This document shows, piece by piece, positions 52,516 to 61,399 of a DNA stretch of 64,000 bases (position 1 is its first letter; each line of letters begins with the position of its first letter). The stretch is from positions 1 through 64,000 of the forward strand of contig JAEYRK010000041.1 of assembly GCA_023435645.1 (NCBI GenBank), written 5' to 3'. This DNA comes from Bacillota bacterium. GTDB taxonomy: Bacteria; Bacillota; Clostridia; Lachnospirales; Lachnospiraceae. A program made the position numbers and the translations under genes. The notes under the pieces were generated by a model. The model was given only the letters and a program-made list of their open reading frames with translations, made no database searches and was not told the origin of the DNA.

Positions 52516-53538
52516 TTATTTTGCTTTTAGCTCTTCCGGAATTGTAATCCCAAGCTGCGCTGCTACGTCCTCGTTAATCTTGAGGGCATATTCCTCATCG
52601 GGAAGGTATTCTATCGGCATTTGATCCGTTGTTATCTCTCCCCGAATCAGCTTCACTGCCTGAGCGCCGGTCAATTTGCCGAGCTTGTAATAATCAATAC
52701 CGTAGGTGGCCAGGCCTCCTTCCTCTACCATTCCTTCCTCCCCGCAGATCACGGGAATTCCGTTCTGGTTTGCAACCATTGCCACAGTTGCCATGCCGGA
52801 AGCAATGGTATTGTCGGTAGGAGCATAAATCGCATCTACCTTACCAACCAGGGATTGAACCACCTGCTGTATATCATTGGTATTGGATACAGTCGCCTCC
52901 TGAGCGGTGAGGCCGATTTCTTTCGCAGCCTTCATCGCCATCTCCGCCTGAATCTTAGAATTGCTCTCACTGGAGCAATACAGTACAGCAATCTTCTTCG
53001 CACCCGGTACCAGCTTAAGGATCAAATCGATCTGCTGCTTCACCGGTGTCAGGTCAGAGGTACCGGATACATTTCCACCGGGTGCCTCGTTGGAAGCAAC
53101 CAGTCCGGACCCTGCGGGATCGGTCACCGCGGTAATCAGAATCGGTATATCCTTCGTTGCATTGGCCATTGCCTGAGCAGAGGGTGTGGCAATTGCCAGG
53201 ATAAGATCATTATTATCATTGACCAGCTTCGTGGCAATTGTATTTGCGGTTGCTTGATCTCCCTGTGCATTTTGGTAATCAATCTTGATGTTTTTACCAT
53301 CTATGTAGCCTGCTTCTGCAAGAGCATCCACAAAGCCCTTGTAGGAAGCATCCAGTGCCGCATGGGTCACCAGCTGGTTCACACCAATTCTTACAAGCTC
53401 CGGCGTATCTTCGGAGGCTTCCTTTCCAGCCTCCTTTGAGATTGCTTCCGTGTTATCTTCCTTCGTACCACAGCCGGCAAGCAAGCCCACTGTTATAGCC
53501 AGTATCATAAAGATTACAATCAGTTTTTTTAACCTCAT
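52516..53538 (-). CDS. ABC transporter substrate-binding lipoprotein (TrpX/PF04392 type)
   Basis: A 340-residue lipoprotein. The signal peptide (RLKKLIVIFMILAITVGLLAGC) has the lipobox LLAGC, followed by a Glu/Thr-rich spacer. The mature domain matches PF04392 ('ABC substrate-binding'): RIGVNQLVTHAALDASYKGF, AQGDQATANTIATKLVND, DLILAIATPSAQAMANAT, and the later IYAPTDNTIASGM. Streptococcal TrpX of this family takes up tryptophan. AAGGAGGAGAATTT places the start at 53538. The gene is followed by a terminator before the permease. Confidence 0.92.
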   Translation of the reverse strand: MRLKKLIVIFMILAITVGLLAGCGTKEDNTEAISKEAGKEASEDTPELVRIGVNQLVTHAALDASYKGFVDALAEAGYIDGKNIKIDYQNAQGDQATANTIATKLVNDNNDLILAIATPSAQAMANATKDIPILITAVTDPAGSGLVASNEAPGGNVSGTSDLTPVKQQIDLILKLVPGAKKIAVLYCSSESNSKIQAEMAMKAAKEIGLTAQEATVSNTNDIQQVVQSLVGKVDAIYAPTDNTIASGMATVAMVANQNGIPVICGEEGMVEEGGLATYGIDYYKLGKLTGAQAVKLIRGEITTDQMPIEYLPDEEYALKINEDVAAQLGITIPEELKAK

Positions 53539-53582
53539 AAATTCTCCTCCTTGCAATTCACTAACAATCAGCGCTTTCATAC

Positions 53583-53619
53583 TTAAAAGCGTTGAGCTTT
53601 AAAGCTTTAGCACTTTTAA
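53583..53619. promoter_or_regulatory. palindromic hairpin upstream of the binding-protein gene
   Basis: Outer arms TTAAAAGCG (53583-53591) and CACTTTTAA (53611-53619) with G-U pairing, inner perfect palindrome AGCTTTAAAGCT (53595-53606). It is about 45 bases before the ATG of the TrpX-like gene. It may be an operator or an RNA hairpin. Confidence 0.55.
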
Positions 53620-53734
53620 TGGATAAAGTATAGCGGCAAATTAAGTATTAGTCAATACCCAAAACGAAGAAAATATTTGGTAATGCTCTTATGCTCCGAT
53701 CATTATTTCAAACTGGAGATCTAGCTCGGGACTC

Positions 53735-54322
53735 TTACGATGCTTTCGTTTTGCGATTCGGTCTATCTCCTGTGCTTTGAATTCTTTTTAAAACTCCGGT
53801 TGCCTCCGCTCCTTTGATCAGAGAATAGAGCAGCATAGTTTCCACAGGAAGCAGAAGGGCAGATTTTAAAGCTCTGATCGGAAGGATTGCAATAAAGTTA
53901 TAACCATAGAGCTGTGTTAGCCAGTAGGTGTTTAACAAAAGGTGAATCGTTAGTGTATAGATTAGCTTCGCTGCCAGAATTCTTTTAAAACTCAAGGGTC
54001 TGCGGTAAAGAACCGCTCCATACCATAGCCCTGTCAATATCGCACTTACCGTAAAGCCATAGAAAAACGGTCCTGTTGGCCTGACAAAAAAGGTCAGAAG
54101 ATCCAAGGCAGCACCGTACACGATTCCTACTGCCGGACCGAACAGATAATATACGAATTCATTCGGCAAAAAGTTGAAGGAAATCTTTAGTATTTCGATG
54201 GGCTGCAGAGCGAAGTAGCCCAACACAATGGAGATTGCACCCAGCATGGCCAGTAGGGTGATACAGCTCACTCTTTTTAACTCCTTGTAGGATTGAATAA
54301 ACAGTGTTTTAAACTTACGCAT
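53735..54322 (-). CDS. folT: folate ECF transporter S component
   Basis: A 195-residue membrane protein of the FolT family (ECF S component), with six predicted helices: MLGAISIVLGYFALQPIEILKISFNFLPNEFVYYLFGPAVG at the start matches folate-specific S components (I-x-x-x-F-x-P-x-x). It recruits the shared energy-coupling module, encoded elsewhere. AAAGGAGGTATTTTTT selects the ATG at 54322. Its leader carries a THF riboswitch, which agrees with the assignment. Confidence 0.92.
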   Translation of the reverse strand: MRKFKTLFIQSYKELKRVSCITLLAMLGAISIVLGYFALQPIEILKISFNFLPNEFVYYLFGPAVGIVYGAALDLLTFFVRPTGPFFYGFTVSAILTGLWYGAVLYRRPLSFKRILAAKLIYTLTIHLLLNTYWLTQLYGYNFIAILPIRALKSALLLPVETMLLYSLIKGAEATGVLKRIQSTGDRPNRKTKAS

Positions 54323-54400
54323 AAAAAATACCTCCTTTGCAGACCTTTGTACTACAATAAGAGATAATACCAAATAGATTATATTTGATTATCATACTGT

Positions 54401-54498
54401 AGCAGCGGGATGCGGATCATGAACCGCAAGTTTCCTTTTCGTCCGGATGACAACTCCCTGTTCACCCGGCACTTAACGCTCATGTTCCTACTCTGCTT
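54401..54498 (-). promoter_or_regulatory. tetrahydrofolate riboswitch (folT motif)
   Basis: The minus strand reads GAGTAGG (near 54492), then GCGTTAAGTGCCGGGTGAACAGGGAGTTGTC in pieces, CCGGACGAAAAGG, GCGGTTCATGATCCGCATCCCGCT, matching the THF aptamer; the ends AGCAG/CTGCT pair (54494-54498 with 54401-54405). A further hairpin (GATAAT/ATTATC) lies between aptamer and ATG. It controls folT. Confidence 0.95.
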
Positions 54499-54540
54499 TA
54501 TTTTTTTGTATTCTTAGTATAACATAGAATCAAAATTTTA

Positions 54541-54586
54541 CAATAAAAAGGTTCTTAAAAATTGCAGCGCAAAAATTAAGAACCTT
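54541..54586 (-). terminator. intrinsic terminator of murI
   Basis: Perfect 11-bp stem AAGGTTCTTAA/TTAAGAACCTT (54548-54558 with 54576-54586) followed by a T-rich tract on the minus strand, 12 bases after the murI stop. Confidence 0.92.
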
Positions 54587-54597
54587 CTATAGGCTTG

Positions 54598-55377
54598 TTA
54601 ATAGGCTTGCATCTCACCGGCCCGTTGCAGGAGCTGCTCAAACATCGCAAGTCTTCTCTTCTCCGTAACCAGTCTCCCTGTGATATAATATTCTACTTGA
54701 GAGCTTCCGCCACCCAGAAGCTCCATCCTTTGAAGAATATCCTTCAGATGCTTTATCGTACCGTTAATTCCATCGATGAACTCAACCTGCTCCGGTATAA
54801 TCCCTCTCAGGGCTTCCTTAAAATAGTTAAAATGGGTACAACCCAGTACAAAGGTGGAATACTCCGACATATCATAACGGGCTAATTCTCCCCGCAGGTA
54901 GTGATCCACTGCTTTCCCGGTAAAATTACCGGCCTCAGCAAACAATACCAGCTCAGGAAGGGGCAGTAGGTCCGTCCTGTGCTCTCCATCCACCTGTTCC
55001 AAAAGGTTCTTAAGCTTTTCCTCCTTAATTGTAAGCGGGGTTGCTGCTATCATAACCCGTCCCGTCTGACAAATCCTAACCGCTGGCTTTACCGCTGGCT
55101 CCATGCCGAGAACGGGGAGTGGATACTTCTTTCTTATGTACTCGATTGCGACACTGGTTGCTGTATTACAGGCAATTACGATGGCCTTTACTCCCCTTTC
55201 AACAAGGAAGGTAACCGCTTCATCCACATATCCGATAATCTCATCCTTCGTTTTCGTTCCATAGGGAACATGGTCCGTATCTGCATAATATATATAATCT
55301 TCTTCCGGTAATTGCTGCATCGCCTGCTGAAGAACATTCAAACCGCCCATCCCGGAATCCAGTAAACCTATCTTCAA
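54598..55377 (-). CDS. murI: glutamate racemase
   Basis: Makes D-glutamate for peptidoglycan. The 259-residue protein has the N-terminal KIGLLDSGMGGLNVLQQA, the first catalytic cysteine in VIACNTATSVA (about residue 73) and the second in VLGCTHFNYF (about residue 185). The usual ATG start is not available: TTG at 55377 lies eight bases after AAGGAGA and gives the normal N-terminus. An ATG further upstream would add 22 unusual residues. Followed by an intrinsic terminator. Confidence 0.95.
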   Translation of the reverse strand: MKIGLLDSGMGGLNVLQQAMQQLPEEDYIYYADTDHVPYGTKTKDEIIGYVDEAVTFLVERGVKAIVIACNTATSVAIEYIRKKYPLPVLGMEPAVKPAVRICQTGRVMIAATPLTIKEEKLKNLLEQVDGEHRTDLLPLPELVLFAEAGNFTGKAVDHYLRGELARYDMSEYSTFVLGCTHFNYFKEALRGIIPEQVEFIDGINGTIKHLKDILQRMELLGGGSSQVEYYITGRLVTEKRRLAMFEQLLQRAGEMQAY

Positions 55378-55508
55378 AGTACTCTCTCCTTCCGTCTCCG
55401 TAAGTATGAAGTGCATCTCTGCTTTTCCTAAGGATTCTATCACAAATCATGGTAAAAAGATAGATAGGAATCTACCTTTTGCAAAGACACAAATAAACGC
55501 TAACTGAC

Positions 55509-56801
55509 TTAAGTAGGCAGCGTTTCTATCTCAAATTGTGTATTGATGATTAGCCACATCTGCTGGAAGTATGACATAATGTTCCAGATCGCGATCCCCG
55601 GAGCCTTATATTCCTCAACCAGATCCAGGAGTGCAGCAATGCTCCTGGCATCAACAAACCAAACAATATAGTTTTTTGGAACTCCTTCCGGCTCGGTCGT
55701 AAATGCAAAATATGGTGTTTGGGATACCTCATCAAAGCTGATTTCACTGCCAGTATCCATCGCCAGTATAATTGCATCCTCAGTTGATATCGAATTGGCT
55801 TTTGTTACACCGATAAAATAAGGCAGCTGCCAGACATAGCCAATCAAGGGAAGTCCAATAATCAGCTTTTCCTTTGGTATAAACACCGATATATAATTTA
55901 AAAAGGTTTGGAGTGTATTCAAGGATGCTGCCGGTACCGGCGGATTAAAATTATAGCCCCAATTATACTCCATTACGATCACCTGATCTGCTAGTTGTCC
56001 GATCCGCGTGTAGTCGATACGTTCAAAGGTGATGGTGCTTCCTTCAATCATCATCAAGGGCGGAATTGAGATAATCAATTTAAATCCTTCCTGCCCCAGC
56101 CGCTCTGAGAGACTTTCTGTAAAGCGATTATAAGCATCCTCCCTTTCGGCTGTTAAAAAGGTGTAGATAAAATTCACTCCGTATAGGCCCTTCGCTCTTA
56201 GCAGCGTTATTATATTTTCGATCAGACTGTCCGTCTTCTGCTTGCTATAAATAATATTATAACTGACATCAAAATTCCCTACCCCCTGTAAGGTCAATGA
56301 GGATAGTAGCATGATTGGAGCCACCCCATAGTCCTTGGCCAACTGTATCATTACCTCATCCTCAGGTGCTATCACCTCCCCCTCTTCGGTAAACCGGTAG
56401 CCAAAGATTGTCAGGTAGGAAAGATAAGGCAATGTTCTCTTTAAGACATCCTGGCTGATAAAAGGATTTGCATAACCATTTGTTGTTATACTCCCCCTTT
56501 TACCGCCATAGCGGATGACCAGAGTTTCACCCGGATAGATATAATCCCTGTCTGTCAGAAAGATATTATTCCTGTATAGCTGCCTGACAGAGATCTGATT
56601 GGCATTTGAGATGCTTTCTATGGTATCTCCCTCCTGAACCGTATATTGCTGCTCCGGATACACGATAACGATACTCTGCCCTACCACCAGATTGAACGGG
56701 TTTGGAAGACCGTTATCCTCAATCAGCCTTTCCAACGGAACGCCATATTTTTCTGCGATGGCTTCTATCGTATCCCCTTTCTGCACTACATAAATCTCCA
56801 T
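55509..56801 (-). CDS. LysM-GH18 (SleL/YaaH-like) protein with altered catalytic motif
   Basis: A 430-residue protein with two LysM domains (residues 1-48 and 52-97) and a GH18-type TIM barrel. SleL/YaaH-type proteins are cortex-lytic or germination N-acetylglucosaminidases acting on spore peptidoglycan. The position of the GH18 catalytic motif (G-V-N-I/V-D-F/I-E) reads GVNFIYT at 208-214; the general-acid Glu and its Asp are absent, so hydrolase activity is doubtful. No signal peptide is seen, as for forespore/mother-cell-made SleL proteins. GAGG seven bases upstream selects the ATG at 56801. Confidence 0.85.
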   Translation of the reverse strand: MEIYVVQKGDTIEAIAEKYGVPLERLIEDNGLPNPFNLVVGQSIVIVYPEQQYTVQEGDTIESISNANQISVRQLYRNNIFLTDRDYIYPGETLVIRYGGKRGSITTNGYANPFISQDVLKRTLPYLSYLTIFGYRFTEEGEVIAPEDEVMIQLAKDYGVAPIMLLSSLTLQGVGNFDVSYNIIYSKQKTDSLIENIITLLRAKGLYGVNFIYTFLTAEREDAYNRFTESLSERLGQEGFKLIISIPPLMMIEGSTITFERIDYTRIGQLADQVIVMEYNWGYNFNPPVPAASLNTLQTFLNYISVFIPKEKLIIGLPLIGYVWQLPYFIGVTKANSISTEDAIILAMDTGSEISFDEVSQTPYFAFTTEPEGVPKNYIVWFVDARSIAALLDLVEEYKAPGIAIWNIMSYFQQMWLIINTQFEIETLPT

Positions 56802-56953
56802 ACCTTGCCTCATTTAAACTGTTTTAATTCATTTTATTCAGGTTAAGGGAAAATGATTTATAAACTCTATCTTTCTTGTGCGGGTATCCGTTCAATCACA
56901 AGAAAAAAGTCCTAACCCAGCAAATCGAATTGCCAAATCAGAACCTTTTATAG

Positions 56954-57026
56954 TGCATCTCCAGGGGCTCGAACCCTGGACACCCTGATTAAGAGTCAGG
57001 TGCTCTACCAACTGAGCTAGAGATGC
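56954..57026 (-). tRNA. tRNA-Lys (CTT)
   Basis: Cloverleaf: acceptor GCATCTC/GAGATGC with discriminator A, D arm GCTC-AGTTGGTA-GAGC, anticodon stem CCTGA/TCAGG with loop CTCTTAA (anticodon CTT), T arm CAGGG-TTCGAGC-CCCTG. CCA is not encoded. The gene is 73 nt. Confidence 0.97.
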
Positions 57027-57160
57027 ATTTATCTCGAACGCAAGTGTTATTATATAGGACGTGTAGACAAATTGCAAGTAGTTTTTTTATTTTTTTAAAA
57101 AATATATTATTTATGAAGATTGAAAAAGTAAATTCTACCCTTAATTTTCAATTTTTTATA

Positions 57161-57194
57161 GATTGCCTGGGATACAATGGTATTCCAGGCAATC
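57161..57194. other. hairpin downstream of trxA
   Basis: Near-perfect inverted repeat GATTGCCTGG-ATAC/GTAT-CCAGGCAATC (57161-57175 with 57180-57194, one mismatch). It lies 34 bases after the trxA stop. The minus strand continues TATAAAAAA, without a U tract, so it is not a clear intrinsic terminator; a processing or stability hairpin is possible. Confidence 0.6.
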
Positions 57195-57227
57195 CTTGGC
57201 ACCGGAGCTAATTGATTTTTCCGGCTA

Positions 57228-57548
57228 TTAAGCCTTGTGAGCTTCCAGCTTATCCTGAAGGGCTTTCTTAGGAACCGCACCTACGATGGTATCAACAGCT
57301 GCTCCATTCTTGAAGATAATCATTGTGGGAATGGACATTACACGGTATTTCCCTGCTGTCTCCGGTTCATCATCCACATTCAGTTTTCCTATCTTAAATA
57401 CACCTTGATATTCCTCGGCCAGCTCTGAGACAATCGGAGCCATCATCTTACAGGGTCCGCACCAATCTGCGTAGAAATCCACAAGAACAGGAATATCTGA
57501 TTCTAATGCTTCCTTTTGAAAATTCGCATCGGTAAATTGAAAAGCCAT
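57228..57548 (-). CDS. trxA: thioredoxin
   Basis: A 106-residue thioredoxin with the active-site WCGPC in VDFYADWCGPCKMMAP (about residue 29-33), the cis-Pro SIPTMIIF and the end VGAVPKKALQDKL. It reduces disulfides in the cytoplasm. GGAGGAAAAT precedes the ATG. Monocistronic; trxB is not adjacent. Confidence 0.98.
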   Translation of the reverse strand: MAFQFTDANFQKEALESDIPVLVDFYADWCGPCKMMAPIVSELAEEYQGVFKIGKLNVDDEPETAGKYRVMSIPTMIIFKNGAAVDTIVGAVPKKALQDKLEAHKA

Positions 57549-57694
57549 ATTTTCCTCCGTTTCCTTATCTGTGAAAGGCCTGTTCCTAACAGAAAAAGCC
57601 CTTTGAGATAAAACTTATCTAAGTGTATAGTATCTCATGTTGCTTCTATATTATGTGATGATACACGGATACCAAATATTTTACAAGCCCCATG

Positions 57695-57835
57695 TTACTT
57701 TTTTTTATGTTTCATTGCGTTATTCAGAATAGCCTCTACCTCGTCCCAGGATCGTTTCATTTGAAGTGCTTTCTTATTTAGTTTATAATTACTTCCGGTC
57801 GATTTTGCAATCTTCCATTTTACACCCTTCTTCAT
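57695..57835 (-). CDS. small basic hypothetical protein (46 aa)
   Basis: A 46-residue basic protein: MKKGVKWKIAKSTGSNYK at the start and RSWDEVEAILNNAMKHKKK at the end, about one third Lys/Arg. The frame is open and has AAGGTGG about eight bases before the ATG. It stands alone between trxA and trmB. I do not recognise it; the coding assignment is based on the ribosome binding site and the codon pattern only. Confidence 0.5.
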   Translation of the reverse strand: MKKGVKWKIAKSTGSNYKLNKKALQMKRSWDEVEAILNNAMKHKKK

Positions 57836-57906
57836 CCCAGACCACCTTTAGCTCTTTTTACCATTGTATGAAGCGGGTAATAAGATGATGCTCTTCACTC
57901 CCCGTC

Positions 57907-58557
57907 TTATTCCGGTTTCCTGCTTCGATAGGTCACCAGCCGATGAATTGGATTTCCCAGAGAGGAGAATCTTTCCTCATATTCTGTCATGATATTGTCC
58001 TCCACATATTCGCTGTGATGAAGATCATAGGTGACCTCCTTTAGCTCCCAGCCCGCCAGCTTTACCTCCTCCAAGGAAAAATCAAATAAGACCCGGTTGT
58101 CCGTCTTAAACATCACCTCGCCATCCCGTCTCAGAATGTCATCATATTTATTTAAGAACTCCTTCGAGGTCAGCCGTCTCTTCGCATGCCGGTCCTTAGG
58201 CCACGGATCTGAGAAGTTCAGATAGATTCTATCCACCTCTTCCGATGCAAAAATCTCGGTGATATATTCTGCATCAAAACGGATGAAATAGAGATTCTTC
58301 AGCTCTGTCTCCTGTCTCTTCTCCAGTGCCCGCAGCAATACACTGGAATACTTCTCAATTCCGATATAATTAATCTCCGGATTCCTTGCTGCCAGCTCCA
58401 TTATGAACTTACCCTTTCCCATACCAATCTCAATATGGATCGGTGCTCTATTTCCAAACAGGGTATTCCATTTTCCCTTCAGCTTCTCCGGCTCCTGCAC
58501 AACATATGCACTCACTGCCACAGCTTCTCTTGAGCCTCTGATATTCCTTAGTCTCAT
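57907..58557 (-). CDS. trmB: tRNA (guanine46-N7)-methyltransferase
   Basis: Makes m7G46 in tRNA. The 216-residue protein has the SAM-binding IHIEIGMGKGKFIMELA motif, the FxDPWPKxRH hallmark as YLNFSDPWPKDRHAKRRL, and the RRDGEVMFKTDNRVLFDFSL region. GGAGAGAAAAC precedes the ATG. Monocistronic. Confidence 0.97.
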   Translation of the reverse strand: MRLRNIRGSREAVAVSAYVVQEPEKLKGKWNTLFGNRAPIHIEIGMGKGKFIMELAARNPEINYIGIEKYSSVLLRALEKRQETELKNLYFIRFDAEYITEIFASEEVDRIYLNFSDPWPKDRHAKRRLTSKEFLNKYDDILRRDGEVMFKTDNRVLFDFSLEEVKLAGWELKEVTYDLHHSEYVEDNIMTEYEERFSSLGNPIHRLVTYRSRKPE

Positions 58558-58897
58558 GTTTTCTCTCCTTCTTGGTTACCGGTAATTGTTTCATGTATCC
58601 TCCGATGTCACCTGTCCTATCCTAAATTATATGGATAAACTGCTCCTTCGTCAATATTTCTTAGAACATCGTATCTCGTTAAAAATGCGATGAAAAAAAT
58701 TCGCTTTTTCCCATAATTCTATTTTAAATAAGGACCCTATGTAGTATACTATTTGCAGCTATCTATATCGCTGTAGATCATGACGAGCATCTCATCCTTA
58801 TCTCTGTCCATGCGACAGATCATATCCCGGAGGTAAGGCATCCTGTGATGTATTTCACTATGATCTGGCTTAACTTAGGTGAGAGAGGAGTATTACA
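58558..58897 (+). other. intergenic region upstream of the flavodoxin-like gene
   Basis: About 340 bases with divergent trmB and flavodoxin-like genes. No gene or recognised RNA is supported; AT-rich stretches at 58660-58750 may hold the promoters. A GAGAGAGGAG ribosome binding site lies at the 3' end. Confidence 0.5.
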
Positions 58898-59521
58898 ATG
58901 AAAATTATCGCATTGAACGGCAGCCCAAAACCGAAGGGAAACACCTGGTATGCGTTGGATACGGTTTGTGAAGCACTCCATAAGGAAGGGTTCGAGACAG
59001 AGATTCTTCACGTCGGTCATATGGATATGAAGGGCTGTATCTCCTGCAACCGCTGCAACGAGGGCTATTGTATACATTCCGATGATGCGCTCAAAGAAAT
59101 CATTGATCTCATCTATGCAGCGGATGGTGTAATTCTTGGGAGCCCGGTTTACTATGCCGGTATCTCCGGAACCTTCAAAAGCTTTCTGGACCGTCTGTTT
59201 TATGCCAGCCGTGGAAGGCTTCGCCTAAAGGTTGGTGCCTCCATCGCCATTCCCCGGAGAAGCGGCGGTGTAACCACCTTTGACCAGCTGAACAATTATT
59301 TTCTGATCTCCGAAATGCTGATTGCTCCCTCCTATTACTGGAACGTGATCCATGGAAATGCTCCCGGTGAAGTCGCTTCTGACGCAGAGGGGATGTCAGT
59401 GCTTCATAATCTGGCTCAGAATATGGCTTGGATGCTACAGATGAGGGAAGCCACTAAGGAGTTCCTGCCCCCGCCAGCACCTCATCCCAGGTCATGGATG
59501 AATTTTATCAGATCTGAATAG
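58898..59521 (+). CDS. flavodoxin-like NAD(P)H-dependent FMN reductase / iron-sulfur flavoprotein family
   Basis: A 207-residue flavoprotein: IIALNGSPKPKGNTWYALD (FMN phosphate loop at S-P-x-x-x-G-N-T), a Cys cluster CISCNRCNEGYC (about residues 48-59) like that of iron-sulfur flavoproteins, and GVILGSPVYYAGISGTFKSFLDR. It may reduce quinones, metals or other acceptors; substrate unknown. AGGAGTATTACA precedes the ATG. Located upstream of araB but with its own control region. Confidence 0.9.
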   Translation: MKIIALNGSPKPKGNTWYALDTVCEALHKEGFETEILHVGHMDMKGCISCNRCNEGYCIHSDDALKEIIDLIYAADGVILGSPVYYAGISGTFKSFLDRLFYASRGRLRLKVGASIAIPRRSGGVTTFDQLNNYFLISEMLIAPSYYWNVIHGNAPGEVASDAEGMSVLHNLAQNMAWMLQMREATKEFLPPPAPHPRSWMNFIRSE

Positions 59522-59687
59522 CCCTTTACTTATTTTATGTTTTGCCCTTGGTGTTTCATTTTAATTCTATCTTTCAGTTTACAATGCCCTATAGAAATAG
59601 TAAAATTAAGTTAAGTATATGCATATTATTATGAGAATGGAAGCTTTCCAGCTTTGCCAATGAATAAAAAAATAAGGAGAGATTGTA

Positions 59688-61355
59688 ATGGAAAAATATG
59701 TAATCGGTGTCGATTTCGGAACCCTATCCGGACGAGCCCTGCTTGTAAATGTGAAAAACGGGGAGGAACTGGCTTCTGCCGTATATGAATATACTCATGG
59801 AGTTATGGATGAGTCTCTGCCCTCAGGAAGAGTTCTCCCACCGGATTGGGCGCTGGAGCATCCCCAGGATTATCTGGATGTCTTTTCCCACACGATTCCT
59901 GCTGTATTAAAGGAGTCCGGTGTAGCTGCTGAGGATGTTATCGGTATTGGTATCGATTTTACCGCTTGTACCCTTCTCCCTGTGAAGGCAGACGGTACTC
60001 CACTATGCTTTCTTGATCAGTATAAGGAGGAACCCCATGCCTATATCAAGCTGTGGAAGCATCATGCAGCCCAGGACAAGGCAAATAAATTGAATGAAAT
60101 TGCTGAAAGAACCGAGCAAAAGTGGCTTCCCCGCTATGGCGGCAAGATTTCCTCTGAGTGGGCTATTCCGAAGATATGGCAGACCCTGGATGAGGCTCCT
60201 GAAATCTATCAGGAAGCAGATTATTTTATTGAGGCAGCAGATTGGGTTATCTGGCAGCTGACCGGTGTCCAGACCAGGAATTCCTGTACTGCCGGTTATA
60301 AGGCTATTTGGCACAAGAAGGAGGGCTATCCTGATAAGGAATTCTTCAAGGCTCTGGATCCCAGACTTGAGCATGTGGTTGAGGATAAATTAAATTGCCC
60401 TGTTTCACCCCTTGGTAACAAGGCCGGTGAAATTACGGAAAGCGCAGCCAGACTCACCGGCTTAAAACCTGGAACTTCAGTAGCAGTCGCCAATGTAGAT
60501 GCTCACGTGACTGTTCCTGCTGTTAAAATCGATGGCCCGGGAAAGATGCTCGCCATCATGGGTACCTCTACCTGCCATATCCTGCTTGGTGAAAAGGAGC
60601 AGACAGTTCCCGGAATGTGCGGTGTAGTTGAGGATGGAGTCTGCCCCGGTTATTTCGGTTATGAAGCAGGTCAGTCCTGTGTCGGTGATCATTTTGCCTG
60701 GTTTGTGGAGAATTGCGTTGGACAGGAATACTATATGGCTGCTCAGGCAGAGGGCCTTAACATCCATCAATATCTGACGAAGAAGGCAGAACAGCTGAAG
60801 GTCGGAGAAAGTGGACTAGTGGCTCTGGATTGGTGGAACGGCAATCGTTCCGTACTGGTGGATGTGGATCTCACCGGTATGATCCTCGGAATGACCCTTC
60901 AGACGAAGCCTGAGGAGATGTACCGTGCCTTAATCGAAGCTACTGCATTCGGAACCCGGAAAATCATTGAGACCTTCCGTGAAAACGGTGTTCCGGTGGA
61001 TGAGTTCTATGCCTCCGGTGGAATTTCCTATAAGAATCCGATGGCAATGCAGATCTATGCCGATATCATTAAAATTCCTGTGAAAATCGGGGGAACCTCT
61101 CAGGGTCCTGCTCTGGGTAGTGCAATTTTCGCAGCAGTAGCTGCCGGCTCCGCCATGGGTGGTTATGATGATGTGTTTGAAGCTGGTCAGGTCATGGGTA
61201 AGCTTAAGGATACGGTATATTACCCAATTGCGGCCAACGCAGAGGTTTATGATAAGCTATACAACGAATATTCCCTGTTACATGATTATTTTGGCAGGGG
61301 TGCCAATGATGTAATGAAGCGACTGAAGGAAATCAAAAAGGAACAAAGCAGATAG
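59688..61355 (+). CDS. araB: ribulokinase
   Basis: Phosphorylates L-ribulose (arabinose catabolism). The 555-residue protein has the FGGY-kinase architecture: VIGVDFGTLSGRALLVNV at the N-terminus, GIGIDFTACTLLPV, the conserved SEWAIPKIWQTLDEAPEIYQEADYFIEAADWVIWQLTG region, MLAIMGTSTCHILLG and YASGGISYKNPMAMQIYADI near the end. AAGGAGAGATTGTA precedes the ATG. The next gene is araD; araA is not in the window, so isomerase must be encoded elsewhere. Confidence 0.97.
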   Translation: MEKYVIGVDFGTLSGRALLVNVKNGEELASAVYEYTHGVMDESLPSGRVLPPDWALEHPQDYLDVFSHTIPAVLKESGVAAEDVIGIGIDFTACTLLPVKADGTPLCFLDQYKEEPHAYIKLWKHHAAQDKANKLNEIAERTEQKWLPRYGGKISSEWAIPKIWQTLDEAPEIYQEADYFIEAADWVIWQLTGVQTRNSCTAGYKAIWHKKEGYPDKEFFKALDPRLEHVVEDKLNCPVSPLGNKAGEITESAARLTGLKPGTSVAVANVDAHVTVPAVKIDGPGKMLAIMGTSTCHILLGEKEQTVPGMCGVVEDGVCPGYFGYEAGQSCVGDHFAWFVENCVGQEYYMAAQAEGLNIHQYLTKKAEQLKVGESGLVALDWWNGNRSVLVDVDLTGMILGMTLQTKPEEMYRALIEATAFGTRKIIETFRENGVPVDEFYASGGISYKNPMAMQIYADIIKIPVKIGGTSQGPALGSAIFAAVAAGSAMGGYDDVFEAGQVMGKLKDTVYYPIAANAEVYDKLYNEYSLLHDYFGRGANDVMKRLKEIKKEQSR

Positions 61356-61399
61356 GGCGGGTGCTGTCAATAAACGAAGGATATGGGGAGGAAATCTAC

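Noticed and set aside
52621..53439. 272-residue plus-strand frame opposite the TrpX-like gene
   Set aside because: Fully inside a conserved binding-protein gene on the other strand; composition is that of an antisense shadow.
57161..57194. Rho-independent terminator of trxA
   Set aside because: The hairpin is good, but the minus-strand sequence after it is TATAAAAAA rather than a U tract, so it is listed only as a hairpin.
61361..61399. Upstream start for araD at 61361
   Set aside because: The frame is open, but GGGGAGG immediately upstream of the ATG at 61400 and the family N-terminus support the later start.
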